Origin: Enterococcus sp.
Lineage (GTDB): Bacteria > Bacillota > Bacilli > Lactobacillales > Enterococcaceae
Assembly (NCBI RefSeq): GCF_022711995.1
Contig: NZ_JALAHI010000130.1
Location: 1-57,753, forward strand
Direction: 5' to 3'
DNA: 57,753 nt
The position numbers were made by a program, and so were the translations under genes. This document shows, one piece after another, positions 25,307 through 34,432 of the stretch (the stretch's first letter is position 1; the number at the start of each line of letters is the position of its first letter). The notes below the pieces were generated by a model. That model was not told where the DNA came from. It worked only from the letters and a program-made list of their open reading frames with translations, and did not search any database.

Positions 25307-26977
25307 TTACTGATGGGCTAAAGCAAGTAATTCGCGGGCATGTTCCACCGTCAAGTCTGTGATCTCAGCTCCCGAAAGCATACGAGCAATCTCAGTCACA
25401 CGCGCTTCATACGATAATTGACTGACTCGCGTCTCCGTTCGTCCTTCTTGGATCGCTTTTTCAATAAAGTATTGATAGTCAGCTACTGCCGCCACTTGTG
25501 GCAAATGCGTGATACACAACACTTGTGAATTCAAGGCGATTTTTGAGATTTTTTCAGCGATTGCCTGCGCCACGCGCCCACTGACTCCGGTATCGACTTC
25601 ATCAAAAACAATACTGGTAATCCCTTGTTTCCGTGAAAAAATCGATTTTAATGCTAATAAGATACGGGACAGCTCACCACCCGATGCCACCCGAACAAGA
25701 GGTTTCATCCCTTCCCCCGGATTGGTCGTGAGATAAAAAGCTACACTATCAAAACCGGTTGCCGAAAGTTGTTTGCTATTGGTAAAACGAACTTCAAATT
25801 GTGCATGTTCCATATAGAGATCATTCAACTCCTGCACAATCTCTTTTTCCAAGCGATGCGCAATCTCTCGGCGTTTGACATGCAGCTGCTCAGCAAGTGC
25901 CCAGACCGCATCTGCCTTAGCTGTCAACTGCTCTTCTAATTGTTCTAACTGACCTTCCGTATAGGCAGATTCAGCAATTTCTTGACTGATTTCTTCATAA
26001 TAGGCCAAAATGACAGAGATTGATTCTCCATATTTGCGTTTCAACTGCCGAATGATTTCCAGACGGTTATTGACTTCTTCCAGTCGTCCTTCATCAAGTT
26101 CAAGGTTATCCAGTTGTCTCGAAATGTCTGAAGCGGCATCCTGCAACAAATAGTAAGCACTTTGGATCGTTTCACTGATCTTCTCATAGGCTTGATCTAA
26201 GTGGGCGATCGATTGGATCTCGGATAGTGCCACGCTTACTCCGTCAACACTGCTCATTTCTTCCGAGGAGAGCGCGCCATAACTTTGACCTAACGCATCG
26301 ACGATTTTCTGATAGTTGGTCAACTTCTCCCGTTCCTCGATCAAGGTTTCTTCTTCACCTTCGATCAATTCAGCCTGCGCAATTTCTTCTTGTTGGAATC
26401 GCAACATATCCATTCGTTGAACATATAGTTGTTCATTTTCCTGAATATGACGAACTTGCTTTTCTAAATTACGGTATTCTTGATATGCTGCTTGATACTG
26501 CAAGAGATCTTCTTTGAACGCATCATCCCCGAAACCATCTACTAAACTTAGGTGTCTTTCCGGCTGCAATAATTCTTGATGCTCATTTTGTCCTTGAATA
26601 TCCACTAGAAAAAGACCGATTTTTCGTAAACTTGCTAAGGTGACTGTACGACCGTTGACCCGACAAATTGTTTTTCCTGATTGTGAGATATCCCGTTGAA
26701 CGATCAGGACATCTTCTTGGTCAATCCCTAGCTCTTCTGTCAGTTCTTGAAATTCAGGCTGTTTTGGCCATTCAAATAGGCCTTCCAGTCGACATTTTTC
26801 TGTGCCTTGCCGCAAGTAATCAGTGGATCCGCGACCACCGGCTAACAAGCCCATTGCATCAATGATGATCGATTTGCCAGCCCCGGTCTCTCCTGTCAAA
26901 GCGGTCATTCCCTCGTGAAAGGAAAGGTGCAAATGGGAAATAATTGCGAAATTTTGAATGGTCAACTCTAAAAGCAT
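25307..26977 (-). CDS. recN: DNA repair protein RecN
   Basis: This 556-residue SMC-like ATPase acts in double-strand break repair. Walker A GETGAGKS is at about residue 31. A long coiled coil with many Glu, Gln and Leu residues fills the middle. The signature ASGGELSRILLALK and Walker B IVFDEVDTGVSG are near the C-terminus. It lies 12 bases after the arginine regulator gene, the conserved Gram-positive order. Confidence 0.96.
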   Translation of the reverse strand: MLLELTIQNFAIISHLHLSFHEGMTALTGETGAGKSIIIDAMGLLAGGRGSTDYLRQGTEKCRLEGLFEWPKQPEFQELTEELGIDQEDVLIVQRDISQSGKTICRVNGRTVTLASLRKIGLFLVDIQGQNEHQELLQPERHLSLVDGFGDDAFKEDLLQYQAAYQEYRNLEKQVRHIQENEQLYVQRMDMLRFQQEEIAQAELIEGEEETLIEEREKLTNYQKIVDALGQSYGALSSEEMSSVDGVSVALSEIQSIAHLDQAYEKISETIQSAYYLLQDAASDISRQLDNLELDEGRLEEVNNRLEIIRQLKRKYGESISVILAYYEEISQEIAESAYTEGQLEQLEEQLTAKADAVWALAEQLHVKRREIAHRLEKEIVQELNDLYMEHAQFEVRFTNSKQLSATGFDSVAFYLTTNPGEGMKPLVRVASGGELSRILLALKSIFSRKQGITSIVFDEVDTGVSGRVAQAIAEKISKIALNSQVLCITHLPQVAAVADYQYFIEKAIQEGRTETRVSQLSYEARVTEIARMLSGAEITDLTVEHARELLALAHQ

Positions 26978-26989
26978 GAATTACCTCCT

Positions 26990-27439
26990 CTAGATAAATC
27001 GTTGAAAGTCTTTAAACAATGTGTCGGCATCTGCTTCGGTTTTAGTGATCATCAAAACATTGTCATCATCATTTAAGGTGCCAAACAGTTCCTTTGCATA
27101 TTGTTTATCGATCAAATTTGCCAATGCCGAAGCATTTCCTGGCAACGTGCGTAAGATAACAAATTTATCCATTCGATCAACAGAAACAAAAGCGGCTTTC
27201 AAAATCTTTTCTAATTTAGCTATGACATCTTCCGTTGTTTCTTGAGGAATACTGTAGCGATACCCGCCTTTTTGTGAAGGGACTTTGACTAGCTTCATTT
27301 CTTTAATGTCGCGGGAGATCGTCGCCTGTGTCACCGATACTCCTTTTTCCTGAAGCAATTCGACAAATTCTTCCTGCTTTTGAATATCTTGCTCACTAAG
27401 CAATCGTGTTATCAAACGATGACGCTCTTTTTTTCTCAT
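26990..27439 (-). CDS. argR: Arginine repressor ArgR/AhrC family
   Basis: This 149-residue regulator has an N-terminal winged helix (EFVELLQEKGVSVTQATISR, the conserved SVTQATISRD motif) and a C-terminal arginine-binding hexamer domain, where the usual GT-ddt segment appears as GTLNDDDNVLMI. Its place between tlyA and recN is the conserved one. The target genes are not in this window, and enterococci often carry several paralogues. Confidence 0.92.
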   Translation of the reverse strand: MRKKERHRLITRLLSEQDIQKQEEFVELLQEKGVSVTQATISRDIKEMKLVKVPSQKGGYRYSIPQETTEDVIAKLEKILKAAFVSVDRMDKFVILRTLPGNASALANLIDKQYAKELFGTLNDDDNVLMITKTEADADTLFKDFQRFI

Positions 27440-27533
27440 CTCTCGTTCCTCCTGATTGAATTCCTACTAATTTTATCCTATTTTGAAACAGAAAGAAAGA
27501 GAGCCAGTACGCAAAATACCAGCTCCACATAAA

Positions 27534-28355
27534 TCAATACGTTTTAGGATGATGAAAAGTTTCATGTGCTTCAGCCACGACTTGAGGAATCGAAATTTCT
27601 GCTTGACTGCTCCCTGTCCCTTTTTGCAAATGAACTAGAAATTCAATATTGCCCTCCCCACCGGTGATCGGTGAAAAACTAAGATCAAGGATAGAAAAAC
27701 CATTTGACTGAGCAAAGTCCAAGATTTCTTCCAGAACCCGTTGATGGACAGCTGGGTCTCGAACAATACCATTTTTCCCAACAAATGCTTTTCCTGCTTC
27801 AAATTGCGGCTTGATCAAGGCAATGACTTCCCCTTGGTCAACTAAAATTTCATGTAAAGGCGGCAAGATCAACTTCAAGGAAATAAATGATACATCGATG
27901 GTCGCTCTTTCTGGCAATCCTTCTAAGAAATCAGTCGGTTTGGCATAACGAAAGTTCACTCGCTCCATCACGACGACCCGCGGATCTTGCCGTAACTTCC
28001 ACGCCAACTGATTGTAACCGACATCTAGCGCATAACTCATTTTCGCACCGTTTTGTAGAGCGGCATCAGTAAAGCCTCCGGTGGAAGCCCCAATGTCTAA
28101 AAGAATCTTGTCTTTGACATCAAAGTCGAAGGTTTTCAATGCTTTCTCAAGCTTCAATCCCCCCCGAGAAACATAAGGCAGTTTTTTCCCTTTGATTTGA
28201 AGTTCGGTCTCACTACTAATTTTTTCCCCTGGCTTGTCCAAGCGTTCGTTTTTTTCTGTATAAACTAACCCAGCCATGACACCGCGTTTTGCTTGCTCTC
28301 TTGTTTCAAAAAGCCCTTGTTGGACTGCTAACACATCTACTCGTTCTTTTTTCAT
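27534..28355 (-). CDS. TlyA family RNA 2'-O-methyltransferase (S4 and FtsJ domains)
   Basis: This 273-residue protein has an S4 RNA-binding domain at residues 1-65 (RVDVLAVQQGLFETREQAKR) and a FtsJ-like methyltransferase domain with the SAM site DIGASTGGFTDAAL. Family members methylate rRNA and some have haemolysin labels of doubtful meaning. Its start overlaps the ispA stop by 4 bases. Confidence 0.92.
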   Translation of the reverse strand: MKKERVDVLAVQQGLFETREQAKRGVMAGLVYTEKNERLDKPGEKISSETELQIKGKKLPYVSRGGLKLEKALKTFDFDVKDKILLDIGASTGGFTDAALQNGAKMSYALDVGYNQLAWKLRQDPRVVVMERVNFRYAKPTDFLEGLPERATIDVSFISLKLILPPLHEILVDQGEVIALIKPQFEAGKAFVGKNGIVRDPAVHQRVLEEILDFAQSNGFSILDLSFSPITGGEGNIEFLVHLQKGTGSSQAEISIPQVVAEAHETFHHPKTY

Positions 28356-29248
28356 TGCTTTCCTCTAATCTCGAATTGTTTGACAACGGCTGCGAGCAAG
28401 TCTTGCTCGAAATGTCCGAAATGACTCAACTCATTTAATCGTGCATAGGCCTGCGTTAACTCATCGGTTAATGCCTGATGAGCGCCTTCAAGCCCCAGTA
28501 AAGCCGGATACGTACTTTTGGCTAACGCATCATCCCGATGGACGATTTTCCCCAGTGCTTCTGTGGTACTAGTGACATCCAACAGATCATCGCGAATCTG
28601 AAAAGCCAAGCCCAAATGACGAGCGAACTGATCCAATAGATCAATGACTTCTTCTGTCTGATCGGCCAAAATCCCACCAGCAATCACAGCAAAACGAATC
28701 AGCTCCCCAGTTTTTCGTTCATGAACCGCAATCAACTCTTCAAGAGTAAGCTGTTGATTTTCTCCTTGGATATCTGCTGCTTGTCCAGCCACCATTCCCG
28801 CTGTACCGGCAGCCTGACTAAGTTGCTGCAATAGCAGAATTTTCTTATTCGATTCAATATCAGCCAATGACAAAAGCTGAAATGCAGCCGTCAGCAGCCC
28901 ATCTCCGGCAAGAATTGCTAACGCTTCACCATAAACAGTATGGTTGGTGGGCTTGCCTCGACGCAGCGCATCATCGTCCATCGCTGGTAAATCATCATGT
29001 ATCAATGAATACGTATGAATCATTTCCAATGCTGCCGCAGTCTGATAGGCCCCCAAAGTCATAGGTTTGCGAAAAGAAGCAACGGTTGCGGCTAAGAGAA
29101 GTGGCCGTATGCGTTTGCCGCCAGCATGGATGGAGTAAAGCATGCTGTCTTTCAAGGTTTGATCACTGGTGTGTTCTTCTAAAAAACGAACAATGACTGC
29201 TTCGATCTCTGAAAGATATTTTTCTTGAAATTGTTGCATATTATCCAT
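28352..29248 (-). CDS. ispA: Farnesyl diphosphate synthase (polyprenyl synthetase)
   Basis: This 298-residue prenyltransferase builds farnesyl diphosphate for undecaprenyl and quinone synthesis. The first Asp-rich motif DDLPAMDDD and the second DDLLD are both present, as is GGKRIRP near the N-terminus. In Bacillus the gene between ispA and tlyA is dxs; its absence here agrees with the mevalonate route of enterococci. It starts at the xseB stop. Confidence 0.95.
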   Translation of the reverse strand: MDNMQQFQEKYLSEIEAVIVRFLEEHTSDQTLKDSMLYSIHAGGKRIRPLLLAATVASFRKPMTLGAYQTAAALEMIHTYSLIHDDLPAMDDDALRRGKPTNHTVYGEALAILAGDGLLTAAFQLLSLADIESNKKILLLQQLSQAAGTAGMVAGQAADIQGENQQLTLEELIAVHERKTGELIRFAVIAGGILADQTEEVIDLLDQFARHLGLAFQIRDDLLDVTSTTEALGKIVHRDDALAKSTYPALLGLEGAHQALTDELTQAYARLNELSHFGHFEQDLLAAVVKQFEIRGKQ

Positions 29249-29466
29249 TAGTTTTCCTCGTCAAAAAGAACTTCTTCATTGTTTTCAGTCATCATTTTTG
29301 TCAATGATTTTTCTGCCTTTGCCAATGTATCTTTACACTGTTTACTTAACACCATTCCTTTTTGAAAGGCATCAAGCGCTTCTTCTAATGGAACATCGCC
29401 TTGCTCTAGCCGAGTAACGATTTGTTCCAATTCTTGTAATGATTCTTCAAATGTTGGATTTGCCAT
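29248..29466 (-). CDS. xseB: Exodeoxyribonuclease VII small subunit
   Basis: This is a 72-residue helical protein ([20 protein letters not shown], then the coiled-coil EKSLTKM). The start ATG at 29464-29466 follows AGAAGGAGAAG; a longer upstream frame is discarded. It overlaps the end of xseA by 20 bases, as expected for coupled subunits. Confidence 0.94.
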   Translation of the reverse strand: MANPTFEESLQELEQIVTRLEQGDVPLEEALDAFQKGMVLSKQCKDTLAKAEKSLTKMMTENNEEVLFDEEN

Positions 29467-30799
29467 ATTCTTCTCCTTCTGTTGCGATAACTTTAACAAG
29501 TGCCAAACCATCTTGGTAGTGAACATTCAGCTCATCACCAGTTTCAATATCTTGGATCGTTTTAACAACTTGGTCATCTTTCGTGGTAAAGCTGTAGCCA
29601 CGTCCCATGATTTTTAGTGGACTCAAAAGGTCCAGTGATTGGAGGGCGCTTAAAAAGCGCTGTTCTTTTTTCTCAACACTCAACTGGATGGCTTTTTCTA
29701 ATCGCTGCGTCAAGTAGTTGACCTCTTGTTCGGCAGCTGTTAATCGTGCTTTGGGAAGCTGCTGTTCCAAACGATGGATCAATTGGCTAGCCAATTTCTC
29801 TTTATCGTAAAGCTGCGTTTGCAGTGATTGATTCATCCGTTGCTGCAGCTGATCCAGTTTGATTGCTTGCGCTTCATACAAGCGCTCCGGCTGGCGAAAA
29901 ATATAAGAACCGACTGCCCGTTGAAACCGTTCCTGTTTTCGCTGAATCTGATACATAAATGCTTGTTCAAGCCTTGTCTGTTTCTCTTCGATCCGCAAAA
30001 TTTCTTCTGAGAGAACAGGGACTGCCAATTCTGCAGCAGCAGTTGGTGTAGCTGCCCGGACATCAGCGACTAAATCAGCAATCGTGGTATCCGTCTCATG
30101 CCCTACCGAAGAAATGACTGGTGTCTGGGCGGCAAATATCGCACGAGCAACCCGTTCCTCGTTAAAGGGCCAAAGATCTTCAATAGAACCCCCACCACGG
30201 CCAATGATCATAGTATCGAAAGCGCCGTCTGCTTCCACTCGTTGGATGTTTTTCACGACATCATCTGCTGCTTTGTCTCCTTGGACAACTGTTGGAAACA
30301 AGACGATTTCAGCAATCGGGTAGCGGCGCTGCGCTGTTGTAATGATATCTCGAATCACTGCCCCGCTAGGACTGGTAAGGACTGCGATCCGTTTCGGATA
30401 CCTTGGGAGCACTTTTTTGGGCGCTGAAAAAAGACCTTCTTCTGCCAACTTTTTCTTAAGCTGTTCATAGGCTTGATACAATGCGCCTACTCCATCCGGC
30501 TCCATATGTTCAATGTACATTTGATAATTGCCGCTAGCCTCATAAAGTGAGATACGGCCAACAGCCAACACTTTCATGCCTTCTTCTGGCTGAAAGCGCA
30601 GCTTATCAAAGGCGCCTTTGAACATAACCGTTGAAATTTTGGCTCCATCGTCTTTTAAGCTAAAATATTGATGGTTGGGTCGTCTGCGAAAATTGGAGAT
30701 TTCCCCCGTCAAATACACCCGTTCCAAGTATGGATCAGCGTCAAACTTGCGTTTTAAATATTTGGTTAATGCGGTCACAGTTAAATATTGTTGTGCCAT
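29447..30799 (-). CDS. xseA: Exodeoxyribonuclease VII large subunit
   Basis: This 450-residue catalytic subunit trims single-stranded DNA. An N-terminal OB fold (about 1-100) is followed by the nuclease core with [17 protein letters not shown] and [19 protein letters not shown], then a long coiled coil. It starts one base after folD ends. Confidence 0.96.
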   Translation of the reverse strand: MAQQYLTVTALTKYLKRKFDADPYLERVYLTGEISNFRRRPNHQYFSLKDDGAKISTVMFKGAFDKLRFQPEEGMKVLAVGRISLYEASGNYQMYIEHMEPDGVGALYQAYEQLKKKLAEEGLFSAPKKVLPRYPKRIAVLTSPSGAVIRDIITTAQRRYPIAEIVLFPTVVQGDKAADDVVKNIQRVEADGAFDTMIIGRGGGSIEDLWPFNEERVARAIFAAQTPVISSVGHETDTTIADLVADVRAATPTAAAELAVPVLSEEILRIEEKQTRLEQAFMYQIQRKQERFQRAVGSYIFRQPERLYEAQAIKLDQLQQRMNQSLQTQLYDKEKLASQLIHRLEQQLPKARLTAAEQEVNYLTQRLEKAIQLSVEKKEQRFLSALQSLDLLSPLKIMGRGYSFTTKDDQVVKTIQDIETGDELNVHYQDGLALVKVIATEGEEYGKSNI

Positions 30800-30800
30800 A

Positions 30801-31652
30801 TTATCTCTTTAACGTCTCCTTTGCCGCTGCTATAGTCTGTGCCATCAGCATCGTGATCGTCATTGGTCCAACACCACGGGGAACTGGGGTGATATAGCTG
30901 GCGATGGGTTCGACTTCGTCAAATTTCACATCCCCGATCAATTTGCCTGCTTCATCACGATTCATTCCCACATCAATAACGACGGCTCCTTCTTTGATAA
31001 ATTCTTTGGTTACAAAATGGCCACGTCCAATCGCCACCACTAAGATATCGGCTTGACGAGCCAATGCCGGTAAATTTTGGGTTTTTGAATGAGCGATAGT
31101 GACAGTAGCATTTTTTCCCAAAAGCAAATGCGCCATTGGTTTGCCTACGATATTGCTTCGGCCGATCACCAGGGCATTTTTGCCTTCAAGAGGAATATCA
31201 TATGCTTCAAACATCTTCATGATACCGTAAGGCGTACATGGAATTCGATCTGGAACACCAGCGAATAATTTACCTAGGTTGATGGGATGGAAGCCATCAA
31301 CATCTTTTTCTGGTCGAATCGACAGCAATACTTTCTCTTCATTAATTTGTTCAGGCAATGGGAGCTGGACTAAGATCCCATGAAATTCTGGATCCTTGTT
31401 GTACTTATCGATTTCGCTAAGCAGTTCTTCTTCCGTTATCGACTCGGGATAATGTTCAACTTTAGATCGTATGCCGATTCTTGCCGCAGCAAGTTCTTTG
31501 TTTCGGACATATGTTTGACTTGCTTTATCTTCACCCACGAGCAAAACAACTAGTCCGGGAATAATCCCTTGCTCTTTTAAAAGGGCGGTTTCTGCAGTAA
31601 GATCCGCTTGCATCTTCTCTGCTAATTCTTTTCCATTAATCAAAATACCCAT
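30801..31652 (-). CDS. folD: Bifunctional methylenetetrahydrofolate dehydrogenase/cyclohydrolase
   Basis: This 283-residue enzyme interconverts one-carbon units on tetrahydrofolate. Family signatures are present: [14 protein letters not shown] (catalytic Lys region), [12 protein letters not shown] and [12 protein letters not shown], plus [10 protein letters not shown] near the C-terminus. AGAGGAG precedes the ATG. Confidence 0.97.
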   Translation of the reverse strand: MGILINGKELAEKMQADLTAETALLKEQGIIPGLVVLLVGEDKASQTYVRNKELAAARIGIRSKVEHYPESITEEELLSEIDKYNKDPEFHGILVQLPLPEQINEEKVLLSIRPEKDVDGFHPINLGKLFAGVPDRIPCTPYGIMKMFEAYDIPLEGKNALVIGRSNIVGKPMAHLLLGKNATVTIAHSKTQNLPALARQADILVVAIGRGHFVTKEFIKEGAVVIDVGMNRDEAGKLIGDVKFDEVEPIASYITPVPRGVGPMTITMLMAQTIAAAKETLKR

Positions 31653-31796
31653 ATCGACAACTCCTCTAACTTTTTTCTATTCTAGCATAGTTCGCTTTGA
31701 AGAAAAATGATTTCCGGCAGGAAAATCGTAGTTTCTCATCTCTAGTATCATAGCATTTTCTTCCAACCTCTGCTTCATCAATGCTTTGTGCAGATA

Positions 31797-31827
31797 ACAA
31801 AAAGCAGCCCTTTTCAAAAAGGACTGC
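31797..31827 (-). terminator. Terminator in the nusB-folD gap
   Basis: On the minus strand GCAGTCCTTTT pairs with AAAAGGGCTGC and is followed by TTTTTG. It lies behind the decayed gene remnant at 31899-32162 and ahead of folD, so folD and the genes after it probably need their own promoter or read-through. Confidence 0.8.
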
Positions 31828-31898
31828 AAGGATTTCACTACTATATAAAATAAAAGGATTCACTTTAAACAAATCAAATTGAGCGATCTTTGTTGGGC

Positions 31899-32162
31899 TT
31901 ATTTTTTCACAGGGTTTCTGAGAGTCATTGGTGCCGCAAAAGTGTGGTAGTTTAATTCCGAAATCGAAGGTTTTTGCAACACTGAGTTTTGATTTTGGCT
32001 GATAAGGATCATACCGGCAGTTGTTTCCATCAGTCCTTTTTTGGCAGCAGTCATCGTTTCCCACCGCTTGTTTTCATCCCAAGCATGAGTAGTGTTGGCA
32101 TCATCTAATAAGCGGTCATAAACAGAATTTAAAATTTGGGTAGAGAAAAAACCAGCTTCAGC
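31899..32162 (-). pseudogene. 3' remnant of an unidentified gene
   Basis: An 87-codon minus-strand frame without a usable start follows an in-frame TAG inside the nusB terminator. Its composition is protein-like and ends at TAA (31899-31901): segments such as NSVYDRLLDDANTTHAW, KRWETMTAAKKGLME and ELNYHTFAAPMTLRN look like the C-terminal part of a real enzyme. A terminator follows at 31797-31827. I do not recognise the family. An overlapping open frame at 31666-32064 is in another register and Cys-rich, and looks spurious. The remnant interrupts the normally tight nusB-folD junction, so an insertion followed by decay is the simplest reading. Confidence 0.5.
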
Positions 32163-32179
32163 CTATTGCTGAAACTGGT
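32146..32179 (-). terminator. Terminator after nusB
   Basis: On the minus strand ACCAGTTTCAGC pairs with GCTGAAGCTGGT around a short loop and is followed by TTTTTTCTC. It directly follows the nusB stop codon. Confidence 0.88.
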
Positions 32180-32191
32180 TTTCATGGCTTA

Positions 32192-32644
32192 TTAACCTTC
32201 TACGGTTTCAATTTCACTGTTGACATTGGAAAGAATGCCATTCACAAATTTTCTGGATTGGTCATCGCTGAATGTTTTAGCTAATTCGATGGCTTCATTT
32301 AATGCCACTCGATTAGGAACATTGTCGACATACAGCATCTCATACAATGCGATGCGTAAAATCGTCACATCCATTTTTGACAATCGTTGAATCTTCCATC
32401 CTGATTTCAAGTGAGATTGGATCACTTCATCTAAAGATTCCTTGTAATGACAGACACCAGCCACAAGTTGATCTAAGTAGGCGGGAACGAAGTGCTCCTG
32501 CTCTTCATCAACTAATTCATGGTGTTCCAGTTCAATGGCATGGATGATTGCATCTTGTTTGGTCAAATCTTTATTAAAATCTAAAGGAAATAAGGCTTGC
32601 AATGCCATTTTCCGAATCTCATGACGCGATAATTCTTTACTCAT
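32192..32644 (-). CDS. nusB: Transcription antitermination factor NusB
   Basis: This 150-residue all-alpha protein joins NusE on boxA RNA to promote rRNA transcription. It has the typical C-terminal motif FVNGILSNV and the ALQALFPLDF N-terminal helix. The start ATG at 32642-32644 lies inside the end of the asp23-family gene (8-base overlap), with GAGGAAG upstream; longer frames are ignored. It is uncommonly followed by its own terminator here. Confidence 0.95.
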   Translation of the reverse strand: MSKELSRHEIRKMALQALFPLDFNKDLTKQDAIIHAIELEHHELVDEEQEHFVPAYLDQLVAGVCHYKESLDEVIQSHLKSGWKIQRLSKMDVTILRIALYEMLYVDNVPNRVALNEAIELAKTFSDDQSRKFVNGILSNVNSEIETVEG

Positions 32645-33062
32645 TTTCTTCCTCGTCGCTTCCGAATAATTCTTCAATATCTGGTTGTTCGATTTTCTCT
32701 GGCACAACAGCTACCACATGGACATTGACTTCCGCTAAATGAACATCTGTCATGAACAATACTTGCTGTTTTACACGATCTTGAATTTCCATCGCTACCT
32801 TAGGTACTGAAACACCATAACTCAAGTAGCAATAAAGATCCACTTTGATGCCAGTCTCATCGATGGTCAAGTAGACACCTTTGCCATGAGCAGAACGACC
32901 TAGCAATTCTGTCACGTTATTTGCGAATGTACCGCGCATCCCATAGACACCTTCAATTTTAGATGCTGCGATACCGATAATAATCTCGATAACTTCCGGT
33001 GCGATTACGATTTCTCCTAATTCAGGACTTGCGTCTAAAACTAGATTTTTATCTTCATTCAT
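32637..33062 (-). CDS. Asp23/Gls24 family envelope stress protein (YqhY-like)
   Basis: This 141-residue protein with the Asp23 fold (ELGEIVIAPEVIEIIIGIAA, later KIEGVYGMRG) ends in an acidic DEEENE tail. The ATG at 33060-33062 is 8 bases after GGAGG; an earlier ATG has no site. In low-GC Gram-positives this gene, yqhY, sits directly upstream of nusB and is linked to acetyl-CoA carboxylase homeostasis in Bacillus. Here that partner is not nearby. Confidence 0.9.
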   Translation of the reverse strand: MNEDKNLVLDASPELGEIVIAPEVIEIIIGIAASKIEGVYGMRGTFANNVTELLGRSAHGKGVYLTIDETGIKVDLYCYLSYGVSVPKVAMEIQDRVKQQVLFMTDVHLAEVNVHVVAVVPEKIEQPDIEELFGSDEEENE

Positions 33063-33203
33063 AAGTTTTGCCTCCATTCTAAACTTCCACACATTGTTAT
33101 CTATCTTGTCAAACAGGGAATCCTTTTGACCAGCGATCGCTTAGATAGACCATTCCACTTGCATAGAGGTTCCTTCTCGCTCTAAGTTTATCATTTTCTG
33201 CAC

Positions 33204-33232
33204 TGAGAATCTATAATAACCCACTATTCTCA
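33204..33232. promoter_or_regulatory. Dyad in the gap where efp would be expected
   Basis: TGAGAAT (33204-33210) and ATTCTCA (33226-33232) are exact inverted copies 15 bases apart, inside the ~200-base gap between the aminopeptidase and the asp23 gene. On the minus strand the intervening bases include TATTAT, a possible -10 for the asp23-nusB unit. It could be an operator or a hairpin with no T run. Confidence 0.35.
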
Positions 33233-33264
33233 ATGAATTTTCTGAAACAAACGAGGTTTTTGAT

Positions 33265-34329
33265 CTATAAGATGATCAATTCTTTAGGGGAATGCGTCAA
33301 AACTTGATTGCCCGTTTCTGTAATCAATAAATCATCTTCGATTCGGACCCCACCGATGCCTGGAAGATAGATTCCTGGTTCATCCGTAATGACATTCCCT
33401 GCAACAAACGCTTTGTCTGCCCGGAAAGAAACATTTGGTCCTTCATGGATTTCTAGACCGATTCCGTGACCTGTCGAATGGCCAAAGGCTTCTCCATACC
33501 CGAAAGAGGCAATATGGTCTCGTGCAATCGCATCTAATTCAATACCCGTCATACCAGGTTTTGCTGCTGCCAAAACTTTTTCTTGTGCTTCGAGAACGAT
33601 TTGATAAATTTCTTTTAATTTATCCCCGGGGTCACCAACGGCGAAGGTGCGGGTCATATCCGACACGTAGCCTTGATAGTAACACCCAAAATCAAGAGTG
33701 ATTAAATCGCCATGTTCAATCACTTTTTCGCTAGCTACTCCATGAGGCATTGCAGAGCGCAATCCACTTGCCACGATCGTATCGAAAGAGACACTTGTGG
33801 CGCCTAATGAACGCATAAAGAAGTCTAACTGATTGGCTACTTCTATTTCTGTCATTCCTGGACGAATCACTTTTAAAATGTGTTCAAATCCTTGGTCTGC
33901 AATATGGCAAGCTTGTTGAATCAGAGCAATTTCCGATTCATCTTTCACTTCTCGTAAAGATTCTATCATCCCTGAAACAGGAGCTAACGATGTTTCTTCG
34001 ATGATCTCTTCTAACACTGAGTAATCCGCAAAGCTCACATGGCTCTCTTCAAAAGCAAGTACATTAATTTCTTCGTTTTCACAAATAGTCGCTACTTCTT
34101 CAAAAATCGGTCCGCTGTTCTTAACGATTTCAAATCCTTGTGCTTGAGCAGCAGCTTGCTCTGTATAACGAAAATCAGTAACGAAAAATGCTTTCTCTAA
34201 CGTAATAACTGCTAAACCAGTTGTGCCAGTAAAGTTCGTTAGATAACGTAAATTGTATGGGCTCGTGATCAAAAAGCCATCCACAGCGTCTTTTCTCATT
34301 GCTTCTCTTAATTTCTCAACTCTTATCAT
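33265..34329 (-). CDS. Xaa-Pro aminopeptidase (M24B family)
   Basis: This 354-residue metallopeptidase removes N-terminal residues before proline. Metal ligands are in TLDFGCYYQGYVSDMTRT (two Asp), STGHGIGLEIHEGP (His), TDEPGIY (Glu) and VRIEDDLL (Glu). It is a paralogue of pepQ at the other end of the window. In related genomes efp follows this gene; here a short non-coding gap and asp23 follow instead. Confidence 0.92.
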   Translation of the reverse strand: MIRVEKLREAMRKDAVDGFLITSPYNLRYLTNFTGTTGLAVITLEKAFFVTDFRYTEQAAAQAQGFEIVKNSGPIFEEVATICENEEINVLAFEESHVSFADYSVLEEIIEETSLAPVSGMIESLREVKDESEIALIQQACHIADQGFEHILKVIRPGMTEIEVANQLDFFMRSLGATSVSFDTIVASGLRSAMPHGVASEKVIEHGDLITLDFGCYYQGYVSDMTRTFAVGDPGDKLKEIYQIVLEAQEKVLAAAKPGMTGIELDAIARDHIASFGYGEAFGHSTGHGIGLEIHEGPNVSFRADKAFVAGNVITDEPGIYLPGIGGVRIEDDLLITETGNQVLTHSPKELIIL

Positions 34330-34358
34330 TTATTCTCCCCACTTTCTTATTCTGTATT

Positions 34359-34368
34359 ATTATAGCAA
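34359..34368 (-). promoter_or_regulatory. Promoter of the Xaa-Pro aminopeptidase gene
   Basis: On the minus strand TTGCTATAAT is an extended -10 with a perfect TATAAT, about 30 bases before the start codon. The -35 region is not conserved. Confidence 0.55.
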
Positions 34369-34432
34369 ACTTCCCAGAAAAGCGAAAAGAATGAAAAAAT
34401 ATCCTTAAAAATTTTCTACTCTTCCTTATTCT

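Noticed and set aside
31666-32064. 132-codon minus-strand open frame between nusB and folD
   Set aside because: Cys-rich, no recognisable family, runs through a terminator, and is in a different register from the protein-like remnant at 31899-32162.
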